A DNA stretch of 64,000 bases from Amycolatopsis jejuensis (GCF_000717335.1 NZ_JNYZ01000004.1:1-64000), one strand, 5' to 3'. Shown: positions 1-9,021, counted from the first letter of the stretch. Program-made: numbers and translations. The notes: generated by a model from the letters alone, not told the origin.

Positions 1-70
1 TGGACAGGACTTGTTCGGTGAGCTCGCGGTCGGACAGCTGCCAGGCCGGGAGAGTCGTTGACGGGGACAC
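1..70 (-). CDS. N-terminus of a DUF222/HNH-endonuclease-like protein (partial)
   Basis: Reading leftwards from a GTG at 70-68, 23 codons stay open to the window edge and give a peptide containing PAWQLSDRELTEQVLS. This resembles the first helix of actinobacterial DUF222 (13E12-type) proteins, which usually carry a C-terminal HNH nuclease domain. The C-terminus lies outside the window, so the nuclease domain cannot be confirmed. The start is uncertain because no good ribosome binding site is visible. The family call rests on a very short match and is tentative. Confidence 0.4.
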   Translation of the reverse strand, partial: MSPSTTLPAWQLSDRELTEQVLS

Positions 71-261
71 ACCACCAAGGTATCGAACGCGTGTTCGACG
101 TCGCATCACCTGAACCGGTCTACCTCGATCACTCACCCGAGAACACGAGCTCACCGTACGGAGCCGAAAGTGCGATATCGCCTAGGAATCCGGCTCCCCA
201 TCGCAGAAGGCGGGGCGTTACATCGGCCAAATCCGCCCAGCTACTGGGGTTCGGTGAGCCG

Positions 262-400
262 CGCAGGGCAGGGCCGTGCACGGCAGGGCACGGCCGGGCA
301 CAAGCGCGGCAGCGCAGGGCAGGGCACGGCGCGGCGCGGCGCGGCAGGACACGGCACGGCAGCGCAAGGCAGGACACGGCACGGCAGAGCAGGGCGCACG
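262..400. repeat. G/C low-complexity tract of short 'ggcacggc'-type repeats
   Basis: The gene-free stretch 71-528 contains a run of about 140 bases made of shuffled 5-9 base units such as 'ggcagggca', 'cacggca' and 'gcggcgcggc'. Reading frames through it give only repetitive Arg/Gly/Ala or Cys/Pro peptides, so I see no gene here. It separates the partial DUF222-like gene from the 3' end of the catabolic operon. Slippage-prone simple sequence is the simplest explanation. Confidence 0.6.
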
Positions 401-528
401 TAGCGAGCTCAGGTAACGCATAGAAGCAGGCCCGGCGACGGAGAAATGCGGCGGCGATAGCAGGTCACCCGGTGCGCCGCCGAGATCATCGCCGCGCAAT
501 CGCTCGCACAGCCCAGCACAGCTGGACT

Positions 529-1248
529 CTAAGCCGTCCACCCGCCGTCAACAGTGAGAGTGCTTCCCGTCGTGTAAGCCGATGCGTCCGAGGCCAGATA
601 CACCGCGGCACCGCCCAATTCCGGCGGCGTTGCCACTCGGCGCTGGGGGATTCGCGCGACGATTCGCTCAGACCACTTGCTCTGCACCAAACCTTCGGAA
701 AGTTCAGTGTGAAAGTAGCCCGGCGCAAGCACATTGACCCGCACCCCGCGGTCGGCCCATTCCACCGCCAATACCCGGCTCAGCGCCTCCACTCCGCCCT
801 TGCTCGCGGCGTAAGCGGCGATCCGGTCGAAACCCGAGCGCGCGTGCACGGACGAAACTGTGATGATGGAACCGTTGCCCTGCTTCAGCATTTGCCGTCC
901 GGCGGCGCGGGCGCAGTAGTAGGTACCGGAAAGGTTGACGGCCAATACTTGTGTCCAGGTGGCGTCGTCGGCGTGTTCGGTGCGGTGGAATGTCGGGCTG
1001 ATGCCGGCTGCGGTCACGGTGACGTCGAGACGTCCGTACTTCGCGACGATCTGTGCGACTGCCGAGTCGGCGAACGCCGGGTCGGCCACTGAGCCGGGGA
1101 GGACCATGTCGCCATGCAAATCCGCTTGCGTTCGTGACGTCACGGCGACGGTGGCGCCCGCGTCCGCCAACGCAACTGCGATCGCGCGGCCTAGGCCTTT
1201 GCTTGCGCCGGTGACCCACGCGACCCGGCCGGTCAGGTCGAAACTCAT
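529..1248 (-). CDS. SDR family oxidoreductase (last gene of the catabolic operon)
   Basis: A 239-aa classical short-chain dehydrogenase/reductase, expected to interconvert an alcohol and a ketone with NAD(P). The N-terminal cofactor motif TGASKGLG lies near residues 13-20. The catalytic Ser is in ITVSS, and the YAASK active-site Tyr/Lys is near residue 150. The C-terminus has the usual 'VDGG' substrate-loop ending. The ATG overlaps the stop of the upstream acyl-CoA ligase by four bases (ATGA), so the two are translationally coupled. It is one of three SDRs in the operon; the substrate cannot be read from the sequence. Confidence 0.9.
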   Translation of the reverse strand: MSFDLTGRVAWVTGASKGLGRAIAVALADAGATVAVTSRTQADLHGDMVLPGSVADPAFADSAVAQIVAKYGRLDVTVTAAGISPTFHRTEHADDATWTQVLAVNLSGTYYCARAAGRQMLKQGNGSIITVSSVHARSGFDRIAAYAASKGGVEALSRVLAVEWADRGVRVNVLAPGYFHTELSEGLVQSKWSERIVARIPQRRVATPPELGGAAVYLASDASAYTTGSTLTVDGGWTA

Positions 1249-2750
1249 CCGCGCAGGCTCCGCTTCAGTACCTTTCCGGACGGCGTCCGCGGCAATTCGG
1301 GGAGGAACACCAAATCAGCGGGGACTTTGAACTTTGCCAATCGTTCCCGGCAAAACGCAAGCAGCGCATCCCGATCAGCAGAGCACCCTGGGCGCAAAAC
1401 CACAAACGCTTGCGGGACTTCACCCCATCGCGGATGTCCCATTCCCACCACCGCCGCTTCCACGACGTCCGGATGCTCGTACAACACCCGCTCCACCTCG
1501 GGCGTCGCAATGTTTTCCCCGCCGGACACAATCATGTCCTTCTTACGGTCCTCGACGTACAGATAGCCGTCCTCGTCAAGCCGTCCGACGTCACCGGTGT
1601 GGAACCATCCATCCCGAAAGGCCCGAGCCGTCGCTTCCTCGTCACGCCAATACCCGGCACTCACTTTCGGCCCGCGCAAAGCGATTTCCCCCAAGGCACC
1701 GGCGGGTACCGGCGCACCCGACTCGTCGACGATCCGGACGTCCAGATGCACCACCGGCCGCCCGACCGAGCCGATCTTCGACAGCATGTGCCCGGCATCG
1801 TTGAACGTGTCTCCGGAAACGGTTTCCGTCAAGCCATAAGCATCGGAGAACCACGCATTCGGAAACGCCCGGCGGATCTTCTCCACCAACGGTACCGGCA
1901 TTTTCTCACCACCACCGATGATGAACCGGATCGACGACGTGTCCCGGTCTGCGATGTCCGGCAGTTGCAGCACCGCATTCATCATCGACGGCGCCAGCCA
2001 CACATTCGTCGGCCGTTCGCGTTCGATCACGTCGACGACCTGGGCCGCGTCGAATTTTCGCAGTATCGTCAGCGCCCCGCCCGCATGCAGGGTCCCGATG
2101 CCTGGCAGGTCGAATCCGCCGACGTGGTACAGCGGGCCGCAGATCAACGTCGTATCCGCGGCAGTGAGCCCGAATTCGACGATGTGGCCCAGGTTTTTCC
2201 AAGCCACATTGCCGTGAGTGATCCGCACGCCTTTCGGCCGCGAAGTGGTGCCGGAGGTGTACATGAGCCGTTGCAGATCGTCCGGCGCCATTTCCGTGGG
2301 GACCACCGAGCTACCGTGGTGCGCGGTGAGCAGGTCGGCATATTCCGTCCAGCCAGGAGCAGTGCCACCGAGCAGCAGCCGGTGTTTCAATGCAGGCAAA
2401 GCGATTCCGTCGGTTTCCGGGCGGAACTCCGCTTCGGTCAGCAGCCCGACGGCACCGGAATGATCGAGAATGTACCGCCATTCCTCGGGTGAAAGCCGGT
2501 AGTTCAGCGGCAGGAAGGCCGCTCCCACGCGGTTGATCGCGAATACCGCTTCGAGGAATTCGAGGTGGTTGTACAGCAGCAGCGCGACCACGTCCCCGCG
2601 GCCGACCCCGAGTGACTCCAGCCCCGCGGCGAGCGCGTCGACCCGGGTGAGCAACGAGCGATTGGTCCTGGTCAGAGAGCCTTGCCGGAGCACGACCCGA
2701 TCGGGATCCCGGCCCGCGTGGTGGTCGAGAATGGTGGCGAAATTCGACAT
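1245..2750 (-). CDS. Acyl-CoA ligase (AMP-dependent synthetase/ligase family)
   Basis: A 501-aa adenylate-forming enzyme that should activate a carboxylic acid to its CoA thioester through an acyl-AMP. Core motifs are present: the P-loop-like YTSGTTSRPKG near residue 160, DAYGLTE near 305, GWFHTGDVGRLDEDGYL near 380, and the C-terminal PSGKVLKRSLRG with the catalytic Lys. Length fits medium/short-chain or aromatic acid ligases (FadD/MenE-like). The ATG immediately follows the TGA of the upstream SDR gene and the stop overlaps the next SDR. In this operon it may activate the carboxylated product of the HyuAB-like pair; that is inference. Confidence 0.9.
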   Translation of the reverse strand: MSNFATILDHHAGRDPDRVVLRQGSLTRTNRSLLTRVDALAAGLESLGVGRGDVVALLLYNHLEFLEAVFAINRVGAAFLPLNYRLSPEEWRYILDHSGAVGLLTEAEFRPETDGIALPALKHRLLLGGTAPGWTEYADLLTAHHGSSVVPTEMAPDDLQRLMYTSGTTSRPKGVRITHGNVAWKNLGHIVEFGLTAADTTLICGPLYHVGGFDLPGIGTLHAGGALTILRKFDAAQVVDVIERERPTNVWLAPSMMNAVLQLPDIADRDTSSIRFIIGGGEKMPVPLVEKIRRAFPNAWFSDAYGLTETVSGDTFNDAGHMLSKIGSVGRPVVHLDVRIVDESGAPVPAGALGEIALRGPKVSAGYWRDEEATARAFRDGWFHTGDVGRLDEDGYLYVEDRKKDMIVSGGENIATPEVERVLYEHPDVVEAAVVGMGHPRWGEVPQAFVVLRPGCSADRDALLAFCRERLAKFKVPADLVFLPELPRTPSGKVLKRSLRG

Positions 2751-3533
2751 TCACCGCTCCTGCGCGTGAAAACTGTGCAGCTCGCCCCCGGCTGCACCCC
2801 AATGGATGGTGCTGATCATTCCTCCGTCGGCCACCAGGTCGGTGCCGGTCACGTAATCCGCCCCCGGTCCGGCGAGGAATGCGACGACGCGGGCGATGTC
2901 GTCCGGTTCGCCGATCCGGCCGAGCGGCGTGTTGGCCACCGTGGCCGAACGGATGTTCTCATGAGACAGCGTATCCCTGTTCAATCCACTGTGGACCACT
3001 CCGGGGCTCACCGAGTTGATCCGGATCCCGTCCACGGCCAGTTCCGCGGCCAGCTGCCGGGTCAACGCCAATACTCCGCCTTTTGCCGCAGTGTAGGAAG
3101 AGAATCCGTACCCGGTGTGCCCGGCAATCGACGCGATCTGCACGATCGACCCGCCGCCGCCCGCCGCCATCCGCGGGATCACCTGCTTCAGCAAAACGAA
3201 ATAACCCGTGAGATTCACGTCCACCACCCGCCGCCATTCGTCCACAGTGGAGTCCAGCAGCTTCTTGCGGATGATGATTCCGGCCGCGTTCACAAGTACC
3301 TTAGGTGACCCGAAAAGACTGTCCGCAACGGCAACTGCCGAGGCGACCGCGTTCTCATCCGTGACATCCACCGCGAACGCAGCTCCGCCGACCTCCTTCG
3401 CGGTACGCTCGGCCGCCGCAGCGTCAGCGTCGAGCGCAGCGATCGACAGGCCGGTCTCGGCGAGCCGCAGCGCGCACGCCCGGCCGATGCCGGACCCGGC
3501 GCCGGTCACCACCGCACATCCTGAATTGTCCAC
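2751..3533 (-). CDS. SDR family oxidoreductase
   Basis: A 260-aa short-chain dehydrogenase with TGAGSGIG at the nucleotide-binding loop, catalytic Ser in QIASIAG and a YTAAK active site. A longer open frame runs upstream, but I chose the GTG at 3533-3531: the sequence 'gaaggag' lies seven bases before it and the SDR fold starts within ten residues. Twenty-three bases separate it from the preceding SDR gene. The tail after 'ADGG' is longer than usual (about 25 residues). Likely an NAD(P)-dependent alcohol/ketone step in the same pathway. Confidence 0.88.
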   Translation of the reverse strand: MDNSGCAVVTGAGSGIGRACALRLAETGLSIAALDADAAAAERTAKEVGGAAFAVDVTDENAVASAVAVADSLFGSPKVLVNAAGIIIRKKLLDSTVDEWRRVVDVNLTGYFVLLKQVIPRMAAGGGGSIVQIASIAGHTGYGFSSYTAAKGGVLALTRQLAAELAVDGIRINSVSPGVVHSGLNRDTLSHENIRSATVANTPLGRIGEPDDIARVVAFLAGPGADYVTGTDLVADGGMISTIHWGAAGGELHSFHAQER

Positions 3534-3556
3534 TGTGGAACTCCTTCCGCCGGGCC

Positions 3557-4306
3557 TCAGCCCATTGCGTAGCCCCCGTTGACGTCCACCACCGCACCCG
3601 TCACGTAACTCGCCGCGGGCGAGGCCAGAAACGCGGCCACCCGCGCGATCTCCTCCGGCCGCGCCAGCCGTCCGAGCGGATTGTAGTCGGCGGAATACCC
3701 TTTGCCACGCACCATTTCCGTATCCACCACACCGGGCGCGACCGCATTCGCCAGCACGCCATTGGCTGCCTCGGTTTTCGCCAGCCATTTCACGATCGCG
3801 TGCACCGCACCTTTGCTGGCCACATAATGCGGCCCGGCCAGCACCCCACCGACCTTGCCCGCCACCGACCCGATACACACCACGCGCGAATCGTGCCCAC
3901 GCAGGAACGGCAGCGCGCCGTCGATACACCACAACGTGCCCTTGACGTTCACGCCCAGCACATCGTCCACTTCGGACTCCGGCAACGAGGCCAGCGAAGC
4001 CGTCGAACCGTAAATCGCCGCACACGTAACCAAAGCATCCAGCCGAGGACCCGCCGTCGCCATCGCAGCCGCAACCGCGGCACGATCGGTGACGTCGACC
4101 CAGAGGCCGGCGGCAGTACCACCGGCCTCCGTGATCTCCGCGACCGTCTCCGCCGGGTCCCGTGCGTCCAGCGCCGTGACGTGCGCGCCGGACAGGGCCA
4201 ACTCCACCGCGATCCGGGCGCCGATCCCCCGCGCGGCGCCGGTCACCACCGCCCGGGCTCCCCGAAGCGACGCCGGACCGCGCGGGTCGAGGACCCCGGC
4301 CGTCAC
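3557..4306 (-). CDS. SDR family oxidoreductase
   Basis: A 249-aa SDR with TGAARGIG near residue 20, catalytic Ser in CIGSVAG, YVASK active site and the terminal VDVNGGY found in 3-oxoacyl-reductase-like members. The GTG start overlaps the TGA of the carboxymuconolactone-decarboxylase-like gene (GTGA), which fixes the start and implies coupled translation. It shares little beyond fold motifs with the two other SDRs in this operon, so the three are probably different steps rather than recent duplicates. Confidence 0.88.
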   Translation of the reverse strand: MTAGVLDPRGPASLRGARAVVTGAARGIGARIAVELALSGAHVTALDARDPAETVAEITEAGGTAAGLWVDVTDRAAVAAAMATAGPRLDALVTCAAIYGSTASLASLPESEVDDVLGVNVKGTLWCIDGALPFLRGHDSRVVCIGSVAGKVGGVLAGPHYVASKGAVHAIVKWLAKTEAANGVLANAVAPGVVDTEMVRGKGYSADYNPLGRLARPEEIARVAAFLASPAASYVTGAVVDVNGGYAMG

Positions 4307-4698
4307 GCCGTCTTCTGCTCGTGCGCGGCCAGTTCCTCCATCAGTACGGGGACGCCGAGGGTGCAGGTGTGGATCCCGAGCACGCTCGTGAGCTCCAGCA
4401 CCTCCATGATCTCCTCCTTCGTGGCGCCGTACCCGAGCGCATTGCGAATGTGCTGACGCAGCCCGGGTTCGTACAAATGCGTGGTGGACGCGTCGATCGC
4501 GGTGTAGATCAATTCCTTCACCTTCGGTTCCAGCACGCCGTTGCGCCACGGTACCGCGGAGAAGTTCAGGTACGCGTCGAAGAACTCCGGGTCGAGGCTC
4601 AGCAGCCCTTCCCAAAACGTGTTCCAGTACCCGCGTTCGGCGATGAACCGTTCCCGCAGCGTATTCAGCTGCTCGGCATCGGACCCGTTCTGCGACAC
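4303..4698 (-). CDS. Carboxymuconolactone decarboxylase-fold protein
   Basis: A 131-aa all-helical protein of the CMD/AhpD superfamily; the helix containing KVKELIYTAIDASTTHLY is the family core. The redox CxxC-x3-H of AhpD-type members is absent: the aligned positions are His, Glu and Arg. An alkylhydroperoxidase role is therefore unlikely and a PcaC-like decarboxylase or lyase chemistry is more plausible. It sits between the hydantoinase-B-like gene (11 bases upstream) and an SDR gene it overlaps, so it belongs to the same pathway. Its substrate is unknown. Confidence 0.82.
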   Translation of the reverse strand: MSQNGSDAEQLNTLRERFIAERGYWNTFWEGLLSLDPEFFDAYLNFSAVPWRNGVLEPKVKELIYTAIDASTTHLYEPGLRQHIRNALGYGATKEEIMEVLELTSVLGIHTCTLGVPVLMEELAAHEQKTA

Positions 4699-4709
4699 AG
4701 TTTTCCTCC

Positions 4710-6638
4710 CTACTGCGCGGCCAGCTCGGCTCGGCGCTTCGTGGTGGCTTCGTAGTCGATCACCAGGTTTTCCGGATCGCCGTGCGGATCCCCGGTGATC
4801 ACCACACCGTAATCGCGGTACGCACCGTCGATCGTCACGTATTCATCCCGCACATCCCGGCACACCCGTTCCGGCGAACGCTCCAGCGGCGAACCCCAGC
4901 CACCGCCACCATTCGTGAGGTAACGGAAGACCGCATTCGGCTTGGTGTGCCACACCGGCGTGCTGGCGAAGTAGAAATACTCGCCATCCGGGTCGACGGT
5001 TTTCGCCGCCGGGTCGAGCATTCCGGCCACCGGCGTCGCTCCGGCGTACACACTCGCGTCAGTGCTGATGAGATCCTTGTCGCGCGGCACATTCTTGTAG
5101 TCGGAATGGAACACCCACGTTGCGCCGAGCGCGCCGGAATGTCCGCCGTACACGCCGACCCCACTGGCGGTTTTGGTGTGCAACGGGCTCGACCAATGCT
5201 CCGCTTCAGTGAGATACAGCGTGTCCTTCAGGACTGCGGCACCACCGCGGTTCGTACCCGCACCCGCGCTGTCCGGCGCATATTCCTTGCGCAATACCAC
5301 AGCCGGTAGCTCGGATTCGATCGCCTCCGTCGCCGGGTCCAGGTTGTTCGCCTGATACACCACGGAATAGCTATCTGCGTCACCGGCTTCCGTGGCACCC
5401 CAAGGACCGTGCTCACCGCCGCATTGCGCAGTGGTGACCCATGGGGTCCCGTCGGCCAATACTCCGTTGGCATTGTGGATGTTCAGCGACCCGTAATCCC
5501 CGCCGACAGCCTTGCGTCCCAACGCTTTCTCCAGTGCCCGGAATACCGCCAGCAACACCGGACCGGTACTTTCCCAATACAGGAACACCGCGCCATCCGG
5601 TGGAGTCGCGCTGATGAAGGTACCCGCCGGAAGGACGATATCGATCGGCCGATACGCCCCCGACGTGAACGGCGTCGCCGGGTCGATCAGGAACTTCAAC
5701 GCCACCCCGACCGCGGTCTTGGTATCGAGAATCCCCGCATTGATACTGGTCCGAGCCTGCGGTGAAGTACCACTGAAGTCGAGCTCCATCCGGTCTTCGG
5801 CCTTCGTGATCTTCAACCGGATCCGATACTCGACCGAATCGTCGACCCCGTCGCAGTCAATGCCTTCCGCTGCCTCATAAACGCCGTCCGGCAGCTCGGC
5901 GAGCGCGCTGCGCATCGATTCCGCCGACACGTCCGTGGAATACCGGATCGCGCCCAGATACGCGTCCACGCCGTACCGCTGCACGCTTTCCATGATCAAC
6001 TGCTCACCCAGCAGCAGGTTCTGGTAGATCGTCTTGATGTCCGGCAGCAGCAGGGCACAGAACCGCGCGTTGTCGAAGATCAGATTGAACGCCGACCGCA
6101 CCGGCTTGTTGTCCCGGTACAGCAGCATCGGCGCAATCACCAAGCCGTTTTCGTACACATTCCGCTTGGTACCGCTGAATCCGGCGGGCACCACCCCACC
6201 CATGTCGAGCTGGTGTGCGCGCAACGTGACGAACGAGATCAGCTTGCCGTCGTGGAAAACCGGCCGGATGAAGCAGATGTCGTTGACGTGGTTTCCCGCG
6301 CGGTACGGGTCATTGCAGATCACCACATCACCGGGCCGCAGATTCTCCGGGCCGTATTCCTCGACGGTATTGCGCACCGCCTCGGACATGGTCCCGAGGA
6401 ACATTGCGAGACTGTTGCTCACCGACGACATCGGGTAATTCTGTTCCGGCGGACCGGAAATCGTCGCGGCGAAGTCGTACCAGTCCCGCAGGATCAGCGA
6501 AAACGCATTGTTCAGCAGCCCGGTACACATGTGCTGCACGATGTACCGCATCCGGCTCGACAGCACCGACGCGGTGAACCGGTCCGCGCCGTACCGTTCC
6601 TCGAACTGGGCGTCGTCGAGGTCCTTCAGTGAAGTCAT
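4710..6638 (-). CDS. Hydantoinase B/oxoprolinase-family subunit (ketone-carboxylase-like)
   Basis: A 642-aa member of the HyuB family, which pairs with HyuA to carry out ATP-dependent hydrolysis of cyclic amides or ATP-dependent carboxylation of ketones (acetone and acetophenone carboxylases). Typical elements are seen: RPGDVVICNDPYRAGNH near residue 100, AHQLDMGG near 140, and the glycine-rich C-terminal segment TNGGGGWGSPLERSPE. The ATG overlaps the stop of the HyuA-like gene by four bases, as expected for an obligate complex. The neighbouring SDRs and CoA ligase favour ketone carboxylation over hydantoin hydrolysis, because no carbamoylase or racemase is nearby. Confidence 0.88.
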   Translation of the reverse strand: MTSLKDLDDAQFEERYGADRFTASVLSSRMRYIVQHMCTGLLNNAFSLILRDWYDFAATISGPPEQNYPMSSVSNSLAMFLGTMSEAVRNTVEEYGPENLRPGDVVICNDPYRAGNHVNDICFIRPVFHDGKLISFVTLRAHQLDMGGVVPAGFSGTKRNVYENGLVIAPMLLYRDNKPVRSAFNLIFDNARFCALLLPDIKTIYQNLLLGEQLIMESVQRYGVDAYLGAIRYSTDVSAESMRSALAELPDGVYEAAEGIDCDGVDDSVEYRIRLKITKAEDRMELDFSGTSPQARTSINAGILDTKTAVGVALKFLIDPATPFTSGAYRPIDIVLPAGTFISATPPDGAVFLYWESTGPVLLAVFRALEKALGRKAVGGDYGSLNIHNANGVLADGTPWVTTAQCGGEHGPWGATEAGDADSYSVVYQANNLDPATEAIESELPAVVLRKEYAPDSAGAGTNRGGAAVLKDTLYLTEAEHWSSPLHTKTASGVGVYGGHSGALGATWVFHSDYKNVPRDKDLISTDASVYAGATPVAGMLDPAAKTVDPDGEYFYFASTPVWHTKPNAVFRYLTNGGGGWGSPLERSPERVCRDVRDEYVTIDGAYRDYGVVITGDPHGDPENLVIDYEATTKRRAELAAQ

Positions 6639-8674
6639 CGGTTTCCCGCCTTCCGGATCCGCAGCTCGCCATAGGTCCCGACGGTCGCCACCTGACCCGG
6701 GACAAGGAACGTGGTGGACAGCGGTTCCCGGATCACCGCCGGACCCGGAACCTGGTCACCCGCGCGCAGGTCGGCACGCTGGTACTCCCCGGCCTCGAGC
6801 ACGTCATCGGTGAGGTACCGGATCTGCAGCGTGCGCGTCGGTTCGAGCGACGAGCCCGCGGTCCGCGCAGGCAATTGCGGATATTCGACCTTGTCCGCCT
6901 GAGCCACCGCCTGCACGCGATACGTGACCCCCTGCACCGGCAACGCTTCGAACTTGTTCCCGGACCGTTCCGCGTACGCCTCATGGAAGTTGGCGACCAT
7001 CTGCGCCACCGCGTCCGCGTCGATCTCGCCGTCGGGCACCCCGATGAACGGCGTTTCCCAGGTCTGCCCGGCAAGCCGCCCGTCGAAGCTGCGGACGAAC
7101 GTGACGTTGTCGCGGTCCTTCTCCTGCAGCCTTTCGCGCAGCCGTTCCTCCATCGAGTGATACACCTTGTCGATCTGCTCGGCCGCCTCGGCGGTGAGCA
7201 GCGTGTACGCACTGCGGCTGTCGGCATACACCAGATCCGAGCTGACCAGGCCGAGCGCGGAGAACAGGCCCGGATGCGGCGGCACGATCACCTCGGCCGC
7301 GTGCACCAGGTCCAGCACCGCAGGCAGCAGCATCGGCCCGGCTGCACCGTATGCGACCAGGCTGTAGTCCCGCGGGTCGACGCCGTGCTGGATGGCGATG
7401 TTGACCACGCCTTCGGCAATGTTGTTGATGCCGATGTTGAACGCGTAGCTCACCCGCTGGTCGAACGACAGCTTGGAATCGAGCGCGTCGAACGCCTGCC
7501 GCGACAGGTCCGGGTCGAGCTTCATCCGGCCGCCGGCGAACCCGTCCGGGTCGATGACGCCCATCAGCAGGCACGTGTCGGTGGTGGTCGGCTGGGTGCC
7601 GCCGAGGCCGTAGCAGGCCGGGCCGGGGTCGGCGCCCGCGCTGCCCGGACCCACCTTCAGCTCGCCCGCCGGGCTGATCGTGATGAGGCTGCCGCCGCCC
7701 GCGCCGATGCTGGAGACCTCATTGGACAGTGCGTTCACGATGAGGTCGTGCTCCAGCTCGAACGTGGTGTTCACGAACGGCTTGCCGTCGGTGACCATGC
7801 TGATGTCGCACGACGTGCCGCCGACGTCCGCGCACAGCAGGTTCCCGGCACCGATCAGGCCCCCGAAATGCGCGCTGGACACGGTTCCGGCCGCCGGACC
7901 GGCGAACACGATGCGGAACGGGTGTTCCATCGCGACGTCCGAACGCACCAGCTGGGCCGCGCAGTCGGCGAAATTCAGGTCACCCGCGAAGCCCAGCTCG
8001 CGCAGGCCGTCGTCGAGACGGCGGGTGTACGCGTCGTAGGTGAGCCGCATGAACACGTCGATGACCGTGGTGGACGCGCGGGCGAATTCCTTGGCCAGCG
8101 GCGAAACCTCGCTCGAGATCGACACCGGCACGTCGCCGAGCTCCTCGTGCGCGAGCTGCCGCAGCCGCTCCTCGTGATGGTCGTTGACATACGCGTTGAG
8201 CAGGCAGATCGCCACGCCCTCGACCCCGCAGCCGCGCAGGATCCGCAGCTCCTCGCGCGCGTGGTCCTCGTCGAGCTGGATCAGCACGCCGCCGTCGGCG
8301 GTGAGCCGTTCGCGGATGCCGCGCCGCAGGTACCGCGGGACGAGTGGCCGGTTGGCGTCGCCGTACGAGCGCCGCCACGCCGGGTTCGTGAGGCCCTCGA
8401 CCGGCCGCCAGGTGCGTCCGACGTCGAGGATGTCGCGGTGCCCGAGCGTGGTGAGGAACGCGATCTTGGGCAGCCGCCGGGTGATGATGGCGTTGAGCCC
8501 GTGCGTGCTGGCGTGGTTGAACACCGCGGAGCCGGCCACGCCGACCTCCTCGGCGCCGCGCAGCACCGCGCGTTCGGTGGTGCGCACGTCCGTGGCGACC
8601 TTGACGGTTTTGATCTGCCCGTCTTCGATCGCCACGACGTCCGTGAACGTGCCGCCGACGTCCACTCCGATCAT
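6635..8674 (-). CDS. Hydantoinase A/oxoprolinase-family subunit (ATP-binding)
   Basis: A 679-aa HyuA-family protein of the ASKHA (actin/hexokinase-like) ATPase fold. The N-terminal phosphate-1 motif IGVDVGGTFTDVV is at residues 2-14. A second ATPase motif, LLCADVGGTSCDISM, is near residue 280, followed by the family motif GAGGGS. Its length matches HyuA and acetone-carboxylase beta subunits. It probably phosphorylates the substrate (an amide or enolate) for the partner HyuB subunit in the cytoplasm. It follows a 90-aa gene by 24 bases and overlaps the hyuB-like gene. Confidence 0.88.
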   Translation of the reverse strand: MIGVDVGGTFTDVVAIEDGQIKTVKVATDVRTTERAVLRGAEEVGVAGSAVFNHASTHGLNAIITRRLPKIAFLTTLGHRDILDVGRTWRPVEGLTNPAWRRSYGDANRPLVPRYLRRGIRERLTADGGVLIQLDEDHAREELRILRGCGVEGVAICLLNAYVNDHHEERLRQLAHEELGDVPVSISSEVSPLAKEFARASTTVIDVFMRLTYDAYTRRLDDGLRELGFAGDLNFADCAAQLVRSDVAMEHPFRIVFAGPAAGTVSSAHFGGLIGAGNLLCADVGGTSCDISMVTDGKPFVNTTFELEHDLIVNALSNEVSSIGAGGGSLITISPAGELKVGPGSAGADPGPACYGLGGTQPTTTDTCLLMGVIDPDGFAGGRMKLDPDLSRQAFDALDSKLSFDQRVSYAFNIGINNIAEGVVNIAIQHGVDPRDYSLVAYGAAGPMLLPAVLDLVHAAEVIVPPHPGLFSALGLVSSDLVYADSRSAYTLLTAEAAEQIDKVYHSMEERLRERLQEKDRDNVTFVRSFDGRLAGQTWETPFIGVPDGEIDADAVAQMVANFHEAYAERSGNKFEALPVQGVTYRVQAVAQADKVEYPQLPARTAGSSLEPTRTLQIRYLTDDVLEAGEYQRADLRAGDQVPGPAVIREPLSTTFLVPGQVATVGTYGELRIRKAGNR

Positions 8675-8698
8675 GGGACTACCGCCTTTCTTCGAGAG

Positions 8699-8971
8699 TC
8701 AGCCGACGTCGAGGCCGTCGGAGGTGAGCACGATCGGGCCGAGCAACGGCCCCGGCTCGCGGTGGACCGATTTCAGCGTGCCGAGGTGCTTCACGACGGT
8801 GTACCAGCCACCTTCGGAAAGCACCGGGTAGCGGCGGAAGTCCGCCGCGGTGGAACCGGGGAAGTCCCGCGCGAGATCGACGCCGAGGGCGGCCAGCTCG
8901 TCCGCGGTGACCTCGTCCCGATCGACCGAAAGCCCTTGCGGGACAGGTGATCCGACTGCATCCATGGCCAT
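8699..8971 (-). CDS. Small conserved-context protein, possible third subunit of the HyuAB-like enzyme
   Basis: A 90-aa soluble protein I do not recognise. It starts at ATG 8971 (MAMDAVGSPVPQGL; a second ATG lies six bases on) with 'ccggag' just upstream. Acidic and aromatic residues alternate (RRYPVLSEGGWYTVVKHLG), and there is no signal peptide or membrane segment. It is the first gene of the operon, 24 bases before the HyuA-like gene. Small accessory subunits accompany HyuAB-type ketone carboxylases, so a structural or metal-binding subunit is possible, but no Cys or His cluster supports metal binding. Confidence 0.6.
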   Translation of the reverse strand: MAMDAVGSPVPQGLSVDRDEVTADELAALGVDLARDFPGSTAADFRRYPVLSEGGWYTVVKHLGTLKSVHREPGPLLGPIVLTSDGLDVG

Positions 8972-9005
8972 CACTCCGGTGTGTTGTGCCGAGGCCGAGT
9001 TTCGT

Positions 9006-9021
9006 GTACCAATCGGTCTAA
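9006..9021. promoter_or_regulatory. Candidate TetR-type operator between divergent catabolic transcripts
   Basis: The 130-base gap between the HyuAB operon and the enoyl-CoA hydratase gene contains 'gtaccaatcggtctaa', an imperfect dyad with ACC-N4-GGT arms. Such sequences are common operators for TetR proteins, and a TetR gene (9906-10565) is two genes away. The position fits control of both divergent promoters. No binding evidence is available. Confidence 0.35.

Noticed and set aside
58..541. Overlapping open frames on both strands in the low-complexity tract
   Set aside because: The peptides are Arg/Gly/Ala or Cys/Pro repeats produced by simple-sequence DNA; there is no ribosome site or family similarity.
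4710..8674. Hydantoin utilisation operon
   Set aside because: No carbamoylase, hydantoin racemase or transporter is nearby, whereas SDR and CoA-ligase genes are; ketone-type chemistry fits better, though it is unproven.
6629..8950. A 773-codon open frame antisense to the HyuA-like gene
   Set aside because: It is a by-product of extreme third-position G/C; the sense frame has full family motifs and the antisense product is His/Arg/Val-rich nonsense.
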